A stretch of 64,000 nt of DNA, from NCBI RefSeq assembly GCF_036785885.1, contig NC_092329.1, forward strand, positions 3,472,001 through 3,536,000, given 5' to 3'. The notes below the pieces were generated by a model, which worked only from the letters and a program-made list of their open reading frames with translations, was not told where the DNA came from and made no database searches. Origin of the DNA: Coffea arabica (Eukaryota; Streptophyta; Magnoliopsida; Gentianales; Rubiaceae). Of the stretch, positions 24,172-39,776 are shown in pieces. Every line of letters begins with the position of its first letter. The stretch's first letter is position 1. The position numbers and the translations under genes are program-made.

Positions 24172-27100
24172 TCAAGGTCCAAGATTGTCACCATCAAAGT
24201 TTCTAGCTTCCTTCCTTGGTAATGCATTACTGTTTCTAGAATACATTCTTCGGATTTTATTAAGCCTTCGTGATTGCTGGACGATGATGCTTGCTGTTGA
24301 AGAACTTTCACTCAAGATGACCTCGTAGCCATCGCGAAGAGGGTCCATTCCTTCAGTTAAAAATTGCCAGAATAAGCCACCTGCAGCCGCCCCTCCGCCA
24401 CTGGCCGAGGAGTAAATGGTTGAATAGACAGTATTGAACAACAGGTCTCTCTGATTCATGTTGAAGCCGGGATCTTTTGATGATTTCCCGAATTCTGTAA
24501 ATAGAAGGGGTTTTCGAAGAATCTTCTCTGCATCCTGAATGTGGCTTTGGAGCCAGTTGATCAAGAATGAAAGTTGAGCTTCTTCACTTTGGCCAGCTAA
24601 CCTATCCATCCATCCACGAATATTCAAGAATTGTCATAGTACCATGTTTTAAAAGACTCGGATCAGTTATGAAGACAACAAAGATTGGGAGTGCCAGTTA
24701 CCATGCATCCGGATACGAGTGAACCGTGGCAAAATCAATATCCTTAATTTGATTATTTGCTATGAAATCTGTTCCTGCTTGAAAATTTGGATTTAAGTGC
24801 TGCTTTTGAGCATTCGATGATCCGTAGAACCCTTCAAGCCCAGCTCCTAACAAGTGATTTCTGTCTATGGACTTCAGGAACCAACCCATTTCTGAGATCC
24901 AAGCCTGCGAACGAGTGCAAATCAAGTGAGTAATGAATCAACCTCCTTTAGCGCATGCCAATTCTATCGACCTCCTTTTGCATAAAACAAATGGGATAAT
25001 ATCAGAAACCTTCCCTGAGGTTTCTCTTAATATCACTTGACACCCCTAAAGTTTTAAAAATATCATTTACCTCCCTTACTTTTGTTATTTGTGTAACAAA
25101 ATTTTTAAAAATCCTAAACTACCCTATCACTTGCTAAATAAAAATGTTCCTAAACCACTTTGTTCACTTCAAGAAAACCATCACATCAAAAGCAATCTCT
25201 TGTAGTACCACTACATCACAATTCTATACCCCATAAAAATATAAATTTGAAATACAAAAATGATATTTGAAAAGAAATACACTTGCATTAACTTAATTCT
25301 ATATGCTCAAAATCGATTTCCTATAAATTTACATTTTTTTCCAACATCTTCTTAACCCTTTACTCAAACCATTAAACTATACCAATCATTATAAAAATCA
25401 ACCCAAAATAAGCAAATAAATCATACTCCACTTTATCACAATCACAAAAAGTAAAAGATAAACAAAATTTAATTTATTATAATTTACAATAAAATATTGC
25501 ATATTTATCCAAAAAATATGAGTAAGAGAGAATGATGGAGAAAAGGGAAAAAGAAGAATGTGACTTCTGTTTCTTTAATTTTTGAGCTTCATTTATTTGA
25601 TATGTTGTGAATTATGTGCCAAGTGAGAGTTAATATAGTTATTTTACAATTACTAGGGGAGGTAAGTGATATTTCTAAAATCTAGGGGTGCCAAATAATA
25701 TTAAGAAAAACCTCAAGAGAGGTTTCTGATATTATCCCAAAACAAATTCCAGTAAGCGATTGAAACTTGAAAGTACAATTATAGTACGAAGTTAGCGCCC
25801 AAGTTTTTCTTATCTTTTGTCTTTTATTTCTCCCTTCCAAATTTTGTGTAGTTCCAAGGTGCAGCCCGTGACTCTTTATGGGGCCAGGTTTAGTGCCCGT
25901 GGCTTCTTTTTGTAGGACGCCTGGTCACAACTAACCAAGACATCTTCTGAGGCCCAGGCCTAGCCTAATGTAAATAAAACAGAAAGACAAAGTACTAGAT
26001 CCACAGTAAATTGTGACCAGTCATTTGGTTTGTTAGTCCACCACCAAGACTTTTGGTCTTGATTATGGGTGAAAGGTCGAGGGTTTAAACCTTATCTTCT
26101 ATCGATCACTATTTGTGACTTATCACTTTAGTGACTTCCTTTGATGGTGTTTTCCATCGGTTAGCTTTCCCCTCCCCTAGAATAGGATAGAGTAAGTTAT
26201 ACAAATGTTATCGTTGTTGAGAAAAAAAAAAAAAAAAAAAAACTAGATCCATAGTAAATTGTGAGAGAGTGTGGACCTCATAAATTATTCACAGGGACGG
26301 TTATATATCCTCAATTATCTCATACTTTGATTAACACTGCTTGTAATTTCTTTGGGATGTGGGACATGATGATGAATTTCATTGATGGGAAAAAAAATTC
26401 AAAATACAAACTGCTGCCCACACAAGCCTAGCTATCAATGTTGTCAAAGAGATATTATTGATCGAGTGATTAAAATTGAAATCCCAGAACTAGATTCATG
26501 TCTCTTTGTAGAATTAGCTATCAATGTAGAATTAGCTACTCTTCCTATTCTTTTGCCATGCAATGTACCCATGCCCATGCTAATGTGGTGAAATAAGACA
26601 ATTATGTGTCCTCTGTTTTCCTGATAGACCAATAAAAGTGTATACTTTGAAGACGTTCAACTATACTGTAATGACCGAGCTGGAGTCTAGTTATTTGACG
26701 TTAGGAAGTTAGTTGTAGAAGATATTCCAAATAACAGATTGCATGTGTCGGTTAATTGATCGAGCATGTGAGTCCTTTCATATTGCATGCGTTAGTTATA
26801 TTGTTAGAATACCAGAAACTAGTATAAAGCAGAGGAGGAAGAGAAGGGATGTAGTTTTTGGATGTAACAATTCTCATTTCCCGTCTATACTATCTTAGTC
26901 TTCCCCTGCTCTCTCTTCTCATTTCCCCTGTATCTGCATTTCTCTCAATTTCTGTCTTGAATCCGTCCCTTGTTGGGCAGGTCCAGTACAATTGGTATCA
27001 GACGCTTGCGGTCCTTGGATCTGCAAGCTCAGCTACCGAATCTGTAGCTGACTATGGCGGAGGGCACCAGAATGAAAGGCTTCGAGGAACAACTGAGGAA

Positions 27101-30100
27101 GCAGGATTCTCGGATCCAGGGCATCCTTGAAGCCAATGCAGCTGAACGACTAGCACTGGAAGAGAAATTGGCAACAAATCACTCTGATATGAAGGCACTC
27201 TTGGAAGCGAACTCAGCTGAGATGAAAAATTTCATGGTTTCCATGAATGCTCAATACACCGCTTTTGTGAGAAGCTTGCAAAGCGACCGAGGGATCTTAG
27301 GAATTTCACCAGACAATACGGAGAGGCAACCTGTCCAAAGGCCTCAGAGAAACTTGGAGTTGGGGCTATCCAATCAAGGAGAGAGGAATTTCCTACCTGT
27401 AGGGACTCCTAAGGTGGAATTTCCCAAATTTGATGGCTCTAACCCCAGAGAATGGGTCAGGAGATGTGAGAAGTTTTTCCGTTTATGTCGCATTCCTGAT
27501 TCGCAGCATATGGATTTAGTGGAATTGCATCTGGATGGGAAAGCTAGTATTTGGTATCAAGGTTTCAAGATGGACAAGGGGGAGTTACGATGGGATAGAT
27601 TCAGCCAAGAGTTTTGTAGTCGATTTGGGAATTTAGGGGAGGATGACGTTATAGAGGAGTTTAACAAGCTTCATCAAACTTCCACAGTAATTCACTACCA
27701 AGAATGGTTTGAAGAGCTGCGAGCTGCCGTGATGCTCAAGGTCCCTGGTCTTACTGAATCATATTACATCTCCAGTTTCCTAAGTGGCCTAAAGGAGGAG
27801 ATTAAGTCTGTGGTCAAGATCCACAAACCTGCGACCTTGCAATCAGCATTTGAGAAGGCGAGATGGCAGGAGCATTACTTACAGGTTATGGCTAAGCAAT
27901 CTAGGATGGCTACAAAACTAACTCAGGTTACGGAGACAATACAGAAGAAGCCTGCACATCAGATGTTTGATAGCAGCAACAACAAAACTACTCCCCAAGG
28001 CTCTAGGAGGATTACCCCCACTGAGTTCCAGTACAGGAAGGATCACAGTTTATGTTTCAAATGTGGAGAGAAGTTCTCCCCTGGGCATGTTTGCAGGAAT
28101 AAGGGAATTCATTTGCTGCTAGCAGATGAGGGCGAGGCTCAAGTAGAGGAAGTAGTAGATGAAGAGGATGAGGTCATTGAGTATCAAGGCAACAAGTATG
28201 GCAGGGATATTACACTATCCCTCCACTCAGTTTCTGGCCAATTGTCTTCCAGTACCATTAAGATGTTGGGAGATTATGGTGATCAAGAGGTGTCAATCCT
28301 GCTGGATGGAGGTAGCACCAACTGCTTCATAAAGCCAACTATTGCTCAACTCTACCCTGAAGCTGTTAAGAATCATAAACCTTTTAAAGTCAGAATTGCT
28401 GATGGGAAAGAATTAGTTTGTGAGCAATGGATTCCTGGTATGAAGTGGATGATGCAAGGCCATCATTTTACTCACAATGTGTATGTACTAGACTTGGAAC
28501 CGTACGACCTGATTTTGGGGGTTGACTGGATGAAGTGTTATAGCCCCATGACTTTTGACTTTCAAAAGTTGTCATTATCATTTGAGAAGGAGGGTGAAAT
28601 GGTGTTACTACAAGGGGATTCCCACTCTGCCAAGGTGTTGATGAAGCAAGGAGTATCAGCCCAGAAGTATTGCAGAAACAAAATCAGAACAGCCTTGCAA
28701 CACTCTTGCATGATACGAGTACAAAACTCACAGGTAACTACTGTGCCCAAAACACTCACTCAATTACTTGCTCAATATGATGACATATTTGCTGCACCTA
28801 CAACTTTACCCCCCAACCGTAGCCTCAATCACCAAATACCTTTGAAACCTGATGCTAAACCTTTCAAGATTAGACCCTATAGGTACCCCCACAGGCAAAA
28901 AACAGAAATAGAAAGGCAAGTCAAGGAAATGTTGGCCATTGGTATCATCCAAACCAGCCATAGTCCTTTTGCATCCCCAGCCTTAATAGTTAAAAAGAAG
29001 GATGGCACTTGGAGGTTATGCATTGACTATAGACAACTTAACAGCCTCACTATCAAAGACAAGTTTCCCATCCCAATCATTGATGACCTCCTAGATGAAC
29101 TGCAGGGTGCCAAAATTTTTTCAAAAATTGATTTGAGGTCAGGGTACCATCAGATAAGAATGCACCCATCTGATATCCAAAAAACAGCTTTCAGAACCCA
29201 CTCTGGCCTCTATGAATACTTAGTGATGCCATTTGGCCTCACTAATGCACCAGCAACTTTCCAGGCTCTAATGAACTCGGTATTTGAACCTTTTATTCGA
29301 AAATTTGTGCTAGTGTTCTTTGATGACATTCTAGTTTACAGCCCCGATTTTGACTCCCATCTCAAACACCTCTCCCTTGTTCTTGACACCCTCAGAAATC
29401 ACTCATTATATGCAAAAATGTCTAAGTGTTCATTTGGGCAAGATAGAGTAGAGTACTTGGGGCATATAGTTACTGGTGAGGGAGTCTCTGCTGATCCTGC
29501 AAAAGTGGAAGCTATGCTGTCCTGGCCATCTCCTACCACTGTTAAAGGTTTAAGGGGTTTTTTGGGACTGACAGGATACTACAGGAGATTTGTGAAGGGA
29601 TATGGGAAGATCGCTAAACCTTTAACTAATCTGCTAAAGAAGGATGGTTTCGGGTGGGATGAACAAGCTGAGCAAGCTTTCCAAGAACTCAAACATGCTA
29701 TGACTCAAGCTCCTGTACTAGCACTTCCTGATTTCCTTGGAACATTTGTATTGGAAACCGATGCTAGCCAAAAGACCATTGGAGCAGTTTTGATGCAGCA
29801 AGGTAGGCCTATTGCTTTCATGAGTCAGGCACTTGGACCCAAAAATCAAACACTGTCCATATATGAAAAGGAATTATTGTCATTGATTACTGCAGTAGGG
29901 AAATGGAGACACTACTTGCTAGGAACTCACTTCATAATCAAAACTGATCATGAAAGTTTGAAATACTTACTGGAACAAAAAATCACTACACCTCTCCAGC
30001 AAAAATGGTTAGCAAAGCTGATGGGACTAGATTATGAGATCCAATATAAAAGGGGTAAGGATAACTTGGTGGCTGATGCTCTATCTAGAAGGATGGAAGG

Positions 30101-32978
30101 AAGGGATGAAGGGTCAGGTGGTGAGGAGGTGCAGGTCCATGCCATTACCACAGCAAAGCCATTATGGTTAGCAAGGGTCTCTAGCAGTTATAATGGGGAT
30201 GAGAAGGCCAAGGAACTACTGACTGCACTAGCGGTAGACAAATCTAGTGTGCACGATTACACATACCATCAAGGGATTATCAGGTATATGGGAAGAATGT
30301 ATATTGGGAGTAACTCAGAATTAAGGGCTCAGCTCATCAATTGCATGCATGATTCTGCAATTGGAGGGCACTCGGGGAACCAAGGAACATACCAGAGAAT
30401 GAAGAACTATTTCTACTGGCCGGGCATGAAAAAGGATGTGGAATCTTACGTACAGGCTTGTGACATTTGCAAGAGGAGTAAAGGGGAGCATTGCTCCTAC
30501 CCAGGGTTGTTGCAGCCATTGTCAATTCCTGAGCAAGCATGGCAGGAAATTTCTATGGATTTTATTGAAGGACTACCCAAATCATATGGTCATAATGTCA
30601 TTTTTGTGGTGGTAGACAGATTTACAAAATATGCTCACTTCACCTCCATGACTTCTCACTACACTGCTAAGAGTGTGGCTCAGGTATTCTTCGACCAAAT
30701 ATTCAGGTTACATGGGCTGCCTAATGGGATTGTATCTGATAGAGACAAAGTGTTCACTAGTATATTCTGGCAAGAGCTTTTTAAGCAAGTAGGGACTGAA
30801 CTTAGTTTCTCTTCTTCCTATCACCCTCAGTCTGATGGACAAACTGAGAGGGTGAATAGGTGTCTAGAGACTTACTTAAGAGCTATGTGCTTGCAGCAAC
30901 CAGGCCATTGGAAAAGGTGTTTACCTGCAGCTGAATGGTGGTACAACACTAACTTCCACTCCAGTTTGCAGATGACTCCGTTCCAAGCTTTATATGGCTA
31001 CAAACCATCCCAATTGAGTTTGCACTCAAGTGACACTCCAGTTGCTGCTGTGGAGGATTGGATAAAGGAAAGGGTAAACTGGAATACATTGCTCAGGGAA
31101 AATTTATTGCAGGCTCAGAACCGAATGAAGCAGTTTGCAGACAAACACAGAATAGATAGGTCCTTTGCTGAGGGTGATTGGGTGTATCTCAAGCTGCAGC
31201 CGTATAGGCAGACTACGGTAGCACTAAGGAGGAACTTGAAGCTGGCAGCCAAGTATTATGGCCCATATCAGGTGGAAAAGAAGATTGGGTCAGTTGCTTA
31301 TAGGCTCAAGCTTCCACAGGGTGCTGCTATTCACCCTGTTTTCCATGTTTCACTCTTGAAACCAACGTCTAAGGGAGCTCCTATCAGCAATGAATTGCCA
31401 CAAATATCGGAGGAAGGGCTCTACACTACTGCCCCCACTGCGGTTCTAGACAGAAGAATGATAGACAGGGCTGGTCAGCAGGTGGAGCAGGTCTTAATTT
31501 GTTGGAAGAACATGAATGAGGAGGATGCTACCTGGGAGGACTTGACTGTTATACAAAGCCAATTTCCATCCTTCAATCCTAGAGACTAGGATTGTTTGAA
31601 GGGAGGGCAACTGTAATGACCGAGCTGGAGTCTAGTTATTTGACGTTAGGAAGTTAGTTGTAGAAGATATTCCAAATAACAGATTGCATGTGTCGGTTAA
31701 TTGATCGAGCATGTGAGTCCTTTCATATTGCATGCGTTAGTTATATTGTTAGAATACCAGAAACTAGTATAAAGCAGAGGAGGAAGAGAAGGGATGTAGT
31801 TTTTGGATGTAACAATTCTCATTTCCCGTCTATACTATCTTAGTCTTCCCCTGCTCTCTCTTCTCATTTCCCCTGTATCTGCATTTCTCTCAATTTCTGT
31901 CTTGAATCCGTCCCTTGTTGGGCAGGTCCAGTACATATACGTATGAAAAGAAATAAGAAAATGAGGAGGTATAGTTGAACATTCTGAACCTGTATAGTTT
32001 TGCCTGATGCATCTGTGGTGCACCTTGGTTCGTTCATAAGCTCCCAAGCCATTATTGTGGGATCATCCGTGTAAAATACTCCCGTGATGCTATTTTGTCT
32101 GGTTAGAACAGCCTGGCCAAACACGGGAACTCATGGCTGATAAATATGTTCTCGTTACCACAATCGTGAAAATAGTAATGCGGATAGAAATGCTAAAATC
32201 AAAAAATTTTGTTCTTTGCTACTTTGTCCGTCTTATCTATTATACTGACTAATTACGAAACACAAGAATTCTTAGGAAAAAAAAAAATCTTTTCCAACGA
32301 ATGTGAATAGAAGAAAACGATGACAATAAAATGTTTGGCTGCACCAACCTTGATGTGATCTTTATAGTAGCCTTTGACAACAGCATTTGTGAAGAAATCA
32401 TCATCAGAATTCAGATTCTCGCCTTTACTTCTAGCCCAGTCTACATACTGCTTCTTTCCTCCAAAATTGTCATAATTGTTTACCAAGCTTAATATCAGCC
32501 TTATTCCGTACTTTCTTGCTTCAGAGATGACAAGGTCCAATCCCTTCAACAAATTCGAGCATGCGCTCTATATTATTGTCTTCTAGATGCTAAAGCAAGT
32601 TGGTTAATTAATAACAAAAAATGGACAAATAACAGAAACGGGGCTGACCTGAAACATCTTTTCATTGTAATTGCCAGGAGAAAACTGCAAAGGGAAATCA
32701 CCTCCATCATTAAAAGCCCAAGTTCTTGCAACAGTAAGGCCATGGCTAACAGCTTCTTCAAATGCAGTAGATACTTTGTTTTGCTTAGATGGGTCAGAGC
32801 CAAAGATCATCAACCAGTAGGCATTGAAACCATTTGCATAGAATGGACTGCCATCTTCTAGAAATTGTACGCCTTCAGTTCTGATAAATTCATCTTGTGC
32901 TGAAACTTCTGAAGAGGTTCGTCGGTTGTGGATCAAGAACAGAAAAATAAGAAAAAAGGGACCGAAGTGCTTCTTCAT
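24172..32978 (-). CDS. Mannan endo-1,4-beta-mannosidase (GH5)
   Basis: A secreted wall enzyme that cuts internal beta-1,4 bonds in mannans and galactomannans. Five exons join in phase: 32978-32649, 32543-32349, 32112-31990, 24904-24702 and 24601-24172, giving 426 aa, the usual size. Residues 5-16 are a hydrophobic signal core. The GH5 acid/base is Glu203 in WELMNEP (exon 3), and the nucleophile is Glu320 in LLFTEFG (exon 5). The conserved NSDDDFFTN and GLEGFYG stretches are also present, so the coding part looks intact. The striking feature is intron 3 (31989-24905, 7085 bp), which contains a full-length antisense LTR retrotransposon, a SINE and a MITE. Expression may suffer from the long intron or from antisense transcription, but the sequence alone does not show this. 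The family member within MAN1-7 is not assigned. Confidence 0.93.
24984..25747. mobile_element. Mutator-like MITE, 746 bp, 9-bp TSD
   Basis: The element lies at 24993-25738. It begins GGGATAATATCAGAAACCT and ends with the near-exact inverse, with similarity over about 55 bp through to CACCCCTA. The 9-bp sequence AAAACAAAT sits on both sides (24984-24992 and 25739-25747). The interior is AT-rich with no coding frame. The 9-bp duplication and GGG start resemble the element at 15643-16973, but the termini differ, so it is another family. Confidence 0.75.
25994..26264 (+). mobile_element. SINE with 23-bp TSD (copy 1)
   Basis: A 225-bp insert at 26017-26241 ends in a run of about 20 A. It is bounded by a 23-bp direct repeat beginning ACTAGATCC (25994-26016 and 26242-26264) with one mismatch. 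The interior has GGTCGAGGGTTTAAACC, a degenerate tRNA B-box, so a tRNA-derived RNA polymerase III SINE is likely. Its 3' part (CCCCT-rich, then ATAGGATA and TATCGTT before the A tail) is shared with the inserts near 52.9 and 53.6 kb. It sits in intron 3 of the mannanase gene, opposite to that gene. Confidence 0.7.
26667..26990 (+). repeat. 5' LTR (324 bp)
   Basis: Begins TGTAATGACC and ends CAGTACA, the TG...CA rule of LTRs. A TATAAAG at 26823 is the likely promoter for element RNA. It matches the 3' LTR base for base as far as I could compare. Confidence 0.93.
26993..27002 (+). other. Primer binding site (tRNA-iMet type)
   Basis: TGGTATCAGA starts two bases after the 5' LTR. It is complementary to the 3' end of plant initiator methionine tRNA, the usual minus-strand primer of these elements. 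Confidence 0.85.
27054..31589 (+). CDS. Gag-pol polyprotein of the LTR retrotransposon
   Basis: A single uninterrupted frame of 1511 aa starts at an ATG 63 bp after the LTR and ends 22 bp before the 3' LTR, with no frameshift between gag and pol. In order: a helical N-terminus and retrotransposon gag domain (about 100-270); a zinc knuckle of the CX2CX7HXC kind at about 334-347; an aspartic protease with Asp418 in LLDGGST; reverse transcriptase with Asp757 and Asp758 in FFDDILVYS; RNase H with Asp903 in LETDAS; an integrase zinc-binding region near 1085-1150; and an integrase core with Asp1169, Asp1229 and Glu1265, a D,D(35)E pattern. The last 55 residues resemble a chromodomain (ICWKN...ATWED). 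All catalytic residues I could check are present, so the element may be autonomous. Confidence 0.95.
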   Translation: MAEGTRMKGFEEQLRKQDSRIQGILEANAAERLALEEKLATNHSDMKALLEANSAEMKNFMVSMNAQYTAFVRSLQSDRGILGISPDNTERQPVQRPQRNLELGLSNQGERNFLPVGTPKVEFPKFDGSNPREWVRRCEKFFRLCRIPDSQHMDLVELHLDGKASIWYQGFKMDKGELRWDRFSQEFCSRFGNLGEDDVIEEFNKLHQTSTVIHYQEWFEELRAAVMLKVPGLTESYYISSFLSGLKEEIKSVVKIHKPATLQSAFEKARWQEHYLQVMAKQSRMATKLTQVTETIQKKPAHQMFDSSNNKTTPQGSRRITPTEFQYRKDHSLCFKCGEKFSPGHVCRNKGIHLLLADEGEAQVEEVVDEEDEVIEYQGNKYGRDITLSLHSVSGQLSSSTIKMLGDYGDQEVSILLDGGSTNCFIKPTIAQLYPEAVKNHKPFKVRIADGKELVCEQWIPGMKWMMQGHHFTHNVYVLDLEPYDLILGVDWMKCYSPMTFDFQKLSLSFEKEGEMVLLQGDSHSAKVLMKQGVSAQKYCRNKIRTALQHSCMIRVQNSQVTTVPKTLTQLLAQYDDIFAAPTTLPPNRSLNHQIPLKPDAKPFKIRPYRYPHRQKTEIERQVKEMLAIGIIQTSHSPFASPALIVKKKDGTWRLCIDYRQLNSLTIKDKFPIPIIDDLLDELQGAKIFSKIDLRSGYHQIRMHPSDIQKTAFRTHSGLYEYLVMPFGLTNAPATFQALMNSVFEPFIRKFVLVFFDDILVYSPDFDSHLKHLSLVLDTLRNHSLYAKMSKCSFGQDRVEYLGHIVTGEGVSADPAKVEAMLSWPSPTTVKGLRGFLGLTGYYRRFVKGYGKIAKPLTNLLKKDGFGWDEQAEQAFQELKHAMTQAPVLALPDFLGTFVLETDASQKTIGAVLMQQGRPIAFMSQALGPKNQTLSIYEKELLSLITAVGKWRHYLLGTHFIIKTDHESLKYLLEQKITTPLQQKWLAKLMGLDYEIQYKRGKDNLVADALSRRMEGRDEGSGGEEVQVHAITTAKPLWLARVSSSYNGDEKAKELLTALAVDKSSVHDYTYHQGIIRYMGRMYIGSNSELRAQLINCMHDSAIGGHSGNQGTYQRMKNYFYWPGMKKDVESYVQACDICKRSKGEHCSYPGLLQPLSIPEQAWQEISMDFIEGLPKSYGHNVIFVVVDRFTKYAHFTSMTSHYTAKSVAQVFFDQIFRLHGLPNGIVSDRDKVFTSIFWQELFKQVGTELSFSSSYHPQSDGQTERVNRCLETYLRAMCLQQPGHWKRCLPAAEWWYNTNFHSSLQMTPFQALYGYKPSQLSLHSSDTPVAAVEDWIKERVNWNTLLRENLLQAQNRMKQFADKHRIDRSFAEGDWVYLKLQPYRQTTVALRRNLKLAAKYYGPYQVEKKIGSVAYRLKLPQGAAIHPVFHVSLLKPTSKGAPISNELPQISEEGLYTTAPTAVLDRRMIDRAGQQVEQVLICWKNMNEEDATWEDLTVIQSQFPSFNPRD
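31599..31611 (+). other. Polypurine tract
   Basis: AAGGGAGGGCAAC lies directly before the 3' LTR. Purine-rich sequence here primes plus-strand DNA synthesis in LTR elements. Confidence 0.8.
31612..31935 (+). repeat. 3' LTR (324 bp)
   Basis: Same length as the 5' LTR, with the same ends (TGTAATGACC...CAGTACA) and no mismatch seen. It is followed at once by the TATAC target duplication and, about 50 bp on, by exon 3 of the mannanase gene on the other strand. Confidence 0.93.
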
Positions 32979-33010
32979 TCTTCTTTTCTGACAGTGACCA
33001 GCAATGGGAG

Positions 33011-33018
33011 ATTTTATA
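33011..33018 (-). promoter_or_regulatory. Possible TATA box, mannanase gene
   Basis: The minus strand reads TATAAAAT 33 bases before the ATG at 32978. If used, the leader would be only about 5-10 nt, which is short, so another start upstream may be the main one. Confidence 0.35.
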
Positions 33019-33728
33019 CACAGTAATGTAGTAAAACTAGTATGTTTCCTCAGGTGGAGGAAGGATGAACTTATAAACTAATAAAAGTGGAGACGACAAT
33101 TACAAACAAACAAATGTTAACAGTTCTCTGCTGTGTTATATTGTTGTCCAACCTCGATGCTTTTAGCTTGGTATAACCCCGCCCGAATCTTGCTTTCCTT
33201 CCTTGGCAAAAGGTAACTCCCACGGGCGATTCTTGTACTGACTTGTTTCTGTTGTGAATATACCAGAATCAACATTTTGCTCGCCTATCGTAGTAAAATT
33301 CCTAAAACATCACCATTAAATCATCAATTATACGGAATCTGATACCTGTATACCCTGAATTTTTCTTTCCCTCTTTAATTCTAGTCATCCGCACAATCCC
33401 ATTAAGCTAGCACAAAGGAATACATGTAATTTTGGATGGAAGCAAGTTGTTTGCAGAGCCTAGTATAGTGAACGACAACATGGATAATTTGATAGATATA
33501 TATAGGTTCGTTAAAATTGACAGAGATAGGGTGTTTTTATTTATTGTCGACGTTCAACATTTTTCCATGTACAAGATGAAATTTTGAGGGGCGATATATA
33601 ATCTATTTGGACACATATGGTATGGGATCCTCTTATTATGTGTATTCAGTATTTCTATAATTATATTTTATTGCTTGGATGATGAAACTTTAGGGATCTT
33701 CCGATGTTGATTCTTAAGACCAAGAAAG

Positions 33729-33729
<1 letters not shown>

Positions 33730-33775
<46 letters not shown>
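33730..33775. repeat. (TA)n microsatellite
   Basis: An uninterrupted TA run of about 46 bp between two divergent genes. Such tracts are length-variable and easily miscounted in assembly. Confidence 0.9.
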
Positions 33776-33778
<3 letters not shown>

Positions 33779-33819
33779 GGTTTCTTATTCACAAACGAGA
33801 AGTTATGAAATATATTTTA

Positions 33820-34015
33820 ACCTATTAAAATTCATCTCCACAGTCCATCAATCTTACTACACATTAAAAAATAAAACATTATTCTAAAAAAAATATATGA
33901 TTGTATCTATCATAAAAATATTTTTCAATTACCATTTTAATTTTTTTTTATTTCATATACATCACATCACAAGCAATGCTATAATATTATTATAAAATTT
34001 TTGCCCAAATAATCC
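33820..34015 (+). mobile_element. MITE-family segment, copy 1
   Basis: Contains CATACATCACATCAC, then an A/T-rich stretch and AAATAATCCTTTATC. The same order of phrases occurs at 59490-59665, and in inverse at 56637-56770. The edges and target duplication are not clear, so the boundaries are approximate. Confidence 0.4.
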
Positions 34016-34641
34016 TTTATCTATAGACATTCAAAGCTAATTTCAATTTAGAAGTAAATGTAGTTTGACGGTTGGATAACCGTTGCTATACAATTAACCA
34101 TTCTGGAAATTTGCAGTGACCAAATTCGGATTTTTCCTTTTCTATTATTATTATTATTATCCCATGTTGGACGCTACGTGTTACATATAAGGCAAAATGC
34201 AAATGTTTTTGGGTTTTCCCTGTTCTCTTTTTTCTGATTACATTTCCTTAAAAAAATATTCTCAGTGCAACCAAGCACACCTTCTGACTAACACTACTAT
34301 ATTTTCATTGTGGAAATAGGGCGGGACGGTCATCAGTCCTGAGCAGTTCATGGCCATGATTTGGCCAAAAAATTTTCTATGATCCAGATAACAATGAAGT
34401 TTATAAAATTTTGTATTAAAATTACACATTATGTAAATAAAGTTACATCGTGTGTAATCAAAATTACGGCGTTGAAAATGGCCAAAACCGTTGGGGCGGT
34501 ACAACCGTCCGTGCCCCTTGTCCATTGTTAACAAGTTATTAGTGACACTGACAAGCTAGAACGCCGACTGGAGTAGTGTCAACTGCACTGGAATAGGACT
34601 GAACAGTAAAGCTTCTGCTCGCTTCACACTGGTGTACTGTT

Positions 34642-38546
<3,905 letters not shown>

Positions 38547-39260
38547 ATTTTCTTAGTCAAGGGACTTCAATTGATCCATATCATTTAGTTGACCCTTTTT
38601 CATTGTTCTTTCTCAGTGCAATTGGAAAACTTAGCCATGTCTTCCTCTGTGGTCTGTGTTTTTCTTTTTTTTCCCTTGTTAAACTCTTCTAAGAAAAGCT
38701 TAAATGTAGCGGGAATAATTATGTGGGTACGAATCGAGTACCTGTCCTATCCACTATTTGGTTGACTCGACCCGCACCTTGCGAGTCAACTATTTTCTGA
38801 CCCTTATTCATTCCGCATGTCAGCGGATATCCTGTTATGAGATAGGGTCGAGTAAACGGATACCCGATCTGTCCCATTTATCATTCAATTTTTTTTAAAA
38901 AAATAATTTATACTAATTTAATTTTATAATTTACATATTCATCTACGATTTAATAAAGATTTTTTTCTCAAAAAAAGTCTCCCATCAAGAAACAAGAATG
39001 CGAAGAAAATACAAGATAAAGGAAAAAAATTAAAAGAATTCAAAATCAATAAAAGTTTGAAATAAATAACACATTTTTTAAAATATATGTTCTACATTAA
39101 TTAAACTCTTTTTTATAAAACATAAGATTATGACTTTTATAAGCGAATCTTGTAAATAAATTATAATCTCTCATATTTGTAATCTCATATTTGTAATGCA
39201 ATTTGTTCAATAAAATTACTTATTAACTTTAAATTATTATTTTATAATATGTATAAAAAT

Positions 39261-39319
<59 letters not shown>

Positions 39320-39776
39320 CAGATAAGGTATCCGCAAATTTTTAATTATGTGACCCTAATTCGCCGCGCATCTTAACAGATACCTAAAGTGTATTCCCTA
39401 TGGGTTTTTGATACACTATTTTCTATTTCAAATGAAGTGTATTATATGATATCTTAACTCATAGAGCCATTTGTGCAAATTCAACATCCGAAATTCCGAG
39501 GTGATCAAAGCTTCAGGTTCATTGGGGGTGAGGCTTAGTTAAACAAAATAGTTATGTGGGCCTTTGAGGTTAAGCCGCGAGTCTTTTCTCTGCGACCGTT
39601 ACAAACTTCTTCCATTGTGAATCCAATTGTCTCTACATTGTGAAATTACTAGAATTTGCATAAAATTGCCTATTACTAGAATATCGTAAATATATCTACA
39701 TGGTGAGAGGAGATTATGGCAAATGAAACGAGGGCAGCTACAATTACAGTGCTGGCACCATCTCTCGAATCTTTGT
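38547..39776. other. Shared 3' region of OTC and auxilin-like genes
   Basis: Two genes converge here. The sequence is AT-rich and has a (TA)n run. Around 38720-38880 the phrases GAATCGAGTACC and ATACCCGAT resemble the ends of hAT-type MITEs, but no matching second end or target duplication was found. No gene was recognised. Confidence 0.45.
39264..39314. repeat. (TA)n microsatellite
   Basis: An uninterrupted run of about 50 bp of TA, ending in AGAGAGC. It lies between convergent genes. Confidence 0.9.

Larger units (their letters stand above)
26662..31940 (+). mobile_element. Ty3/gypsy chromovirus LTR retrotransposon, complete
   Basis: The element spans 26667-31935 (5269 bp). It is flanked by the 5-bp target duplication TATAC (26662-26666 and 31936-31940). 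It has two 324-bp LTRs, a tRNA-iMet-type primer binding site, one gag-pol frame of 1511 codons and a polypurine tract. The compact size, short LTRs and a C-terminal chromodomain-like segment suggest a chromovirus, with size closest to the Reina clade. Clade assignment by size is inference. It lies in intron 3 of the minus-strand mannanase gene, about 50 bp past the exon 3 donor, so it is antisense to that gene. The LTRs show no difference that I could find by reading, which points to a recent insertion. Confidence 0.95.
33020..34641. other. Divergent promoter region, mannanase and OTC
   Basis: The two flanking genes point away from each other, so both promoters should lie here. The stretch also contains the (TA)n tract at 33730-33775 and a MITE-like AT-rich segment at about 33820-34015, listed separately. 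No gene was recognised. Confidence 0.5.

Noticed and set aside
28299-28319. Protease site LLDGGST in the gag-pol as a broken active site
   Set aside because: DGG in place of DSG is, as I recall, common in plant Ty3/gypsy elements, so it is not evidence of decay.
34317-34520. Possible MITE with ends GGGCGGGACGGT and inverted GGGCACGGACGGT
   Set aside because: The inverted ends are imperfect and no target duplication could be found, so it may be chance or very old.
38720-38890. hAT-like end phrases (GAATCGAGTACC, ATACCCGAT)
   Set aside because: Only one end is convincing and no 8-bp duplication was found.
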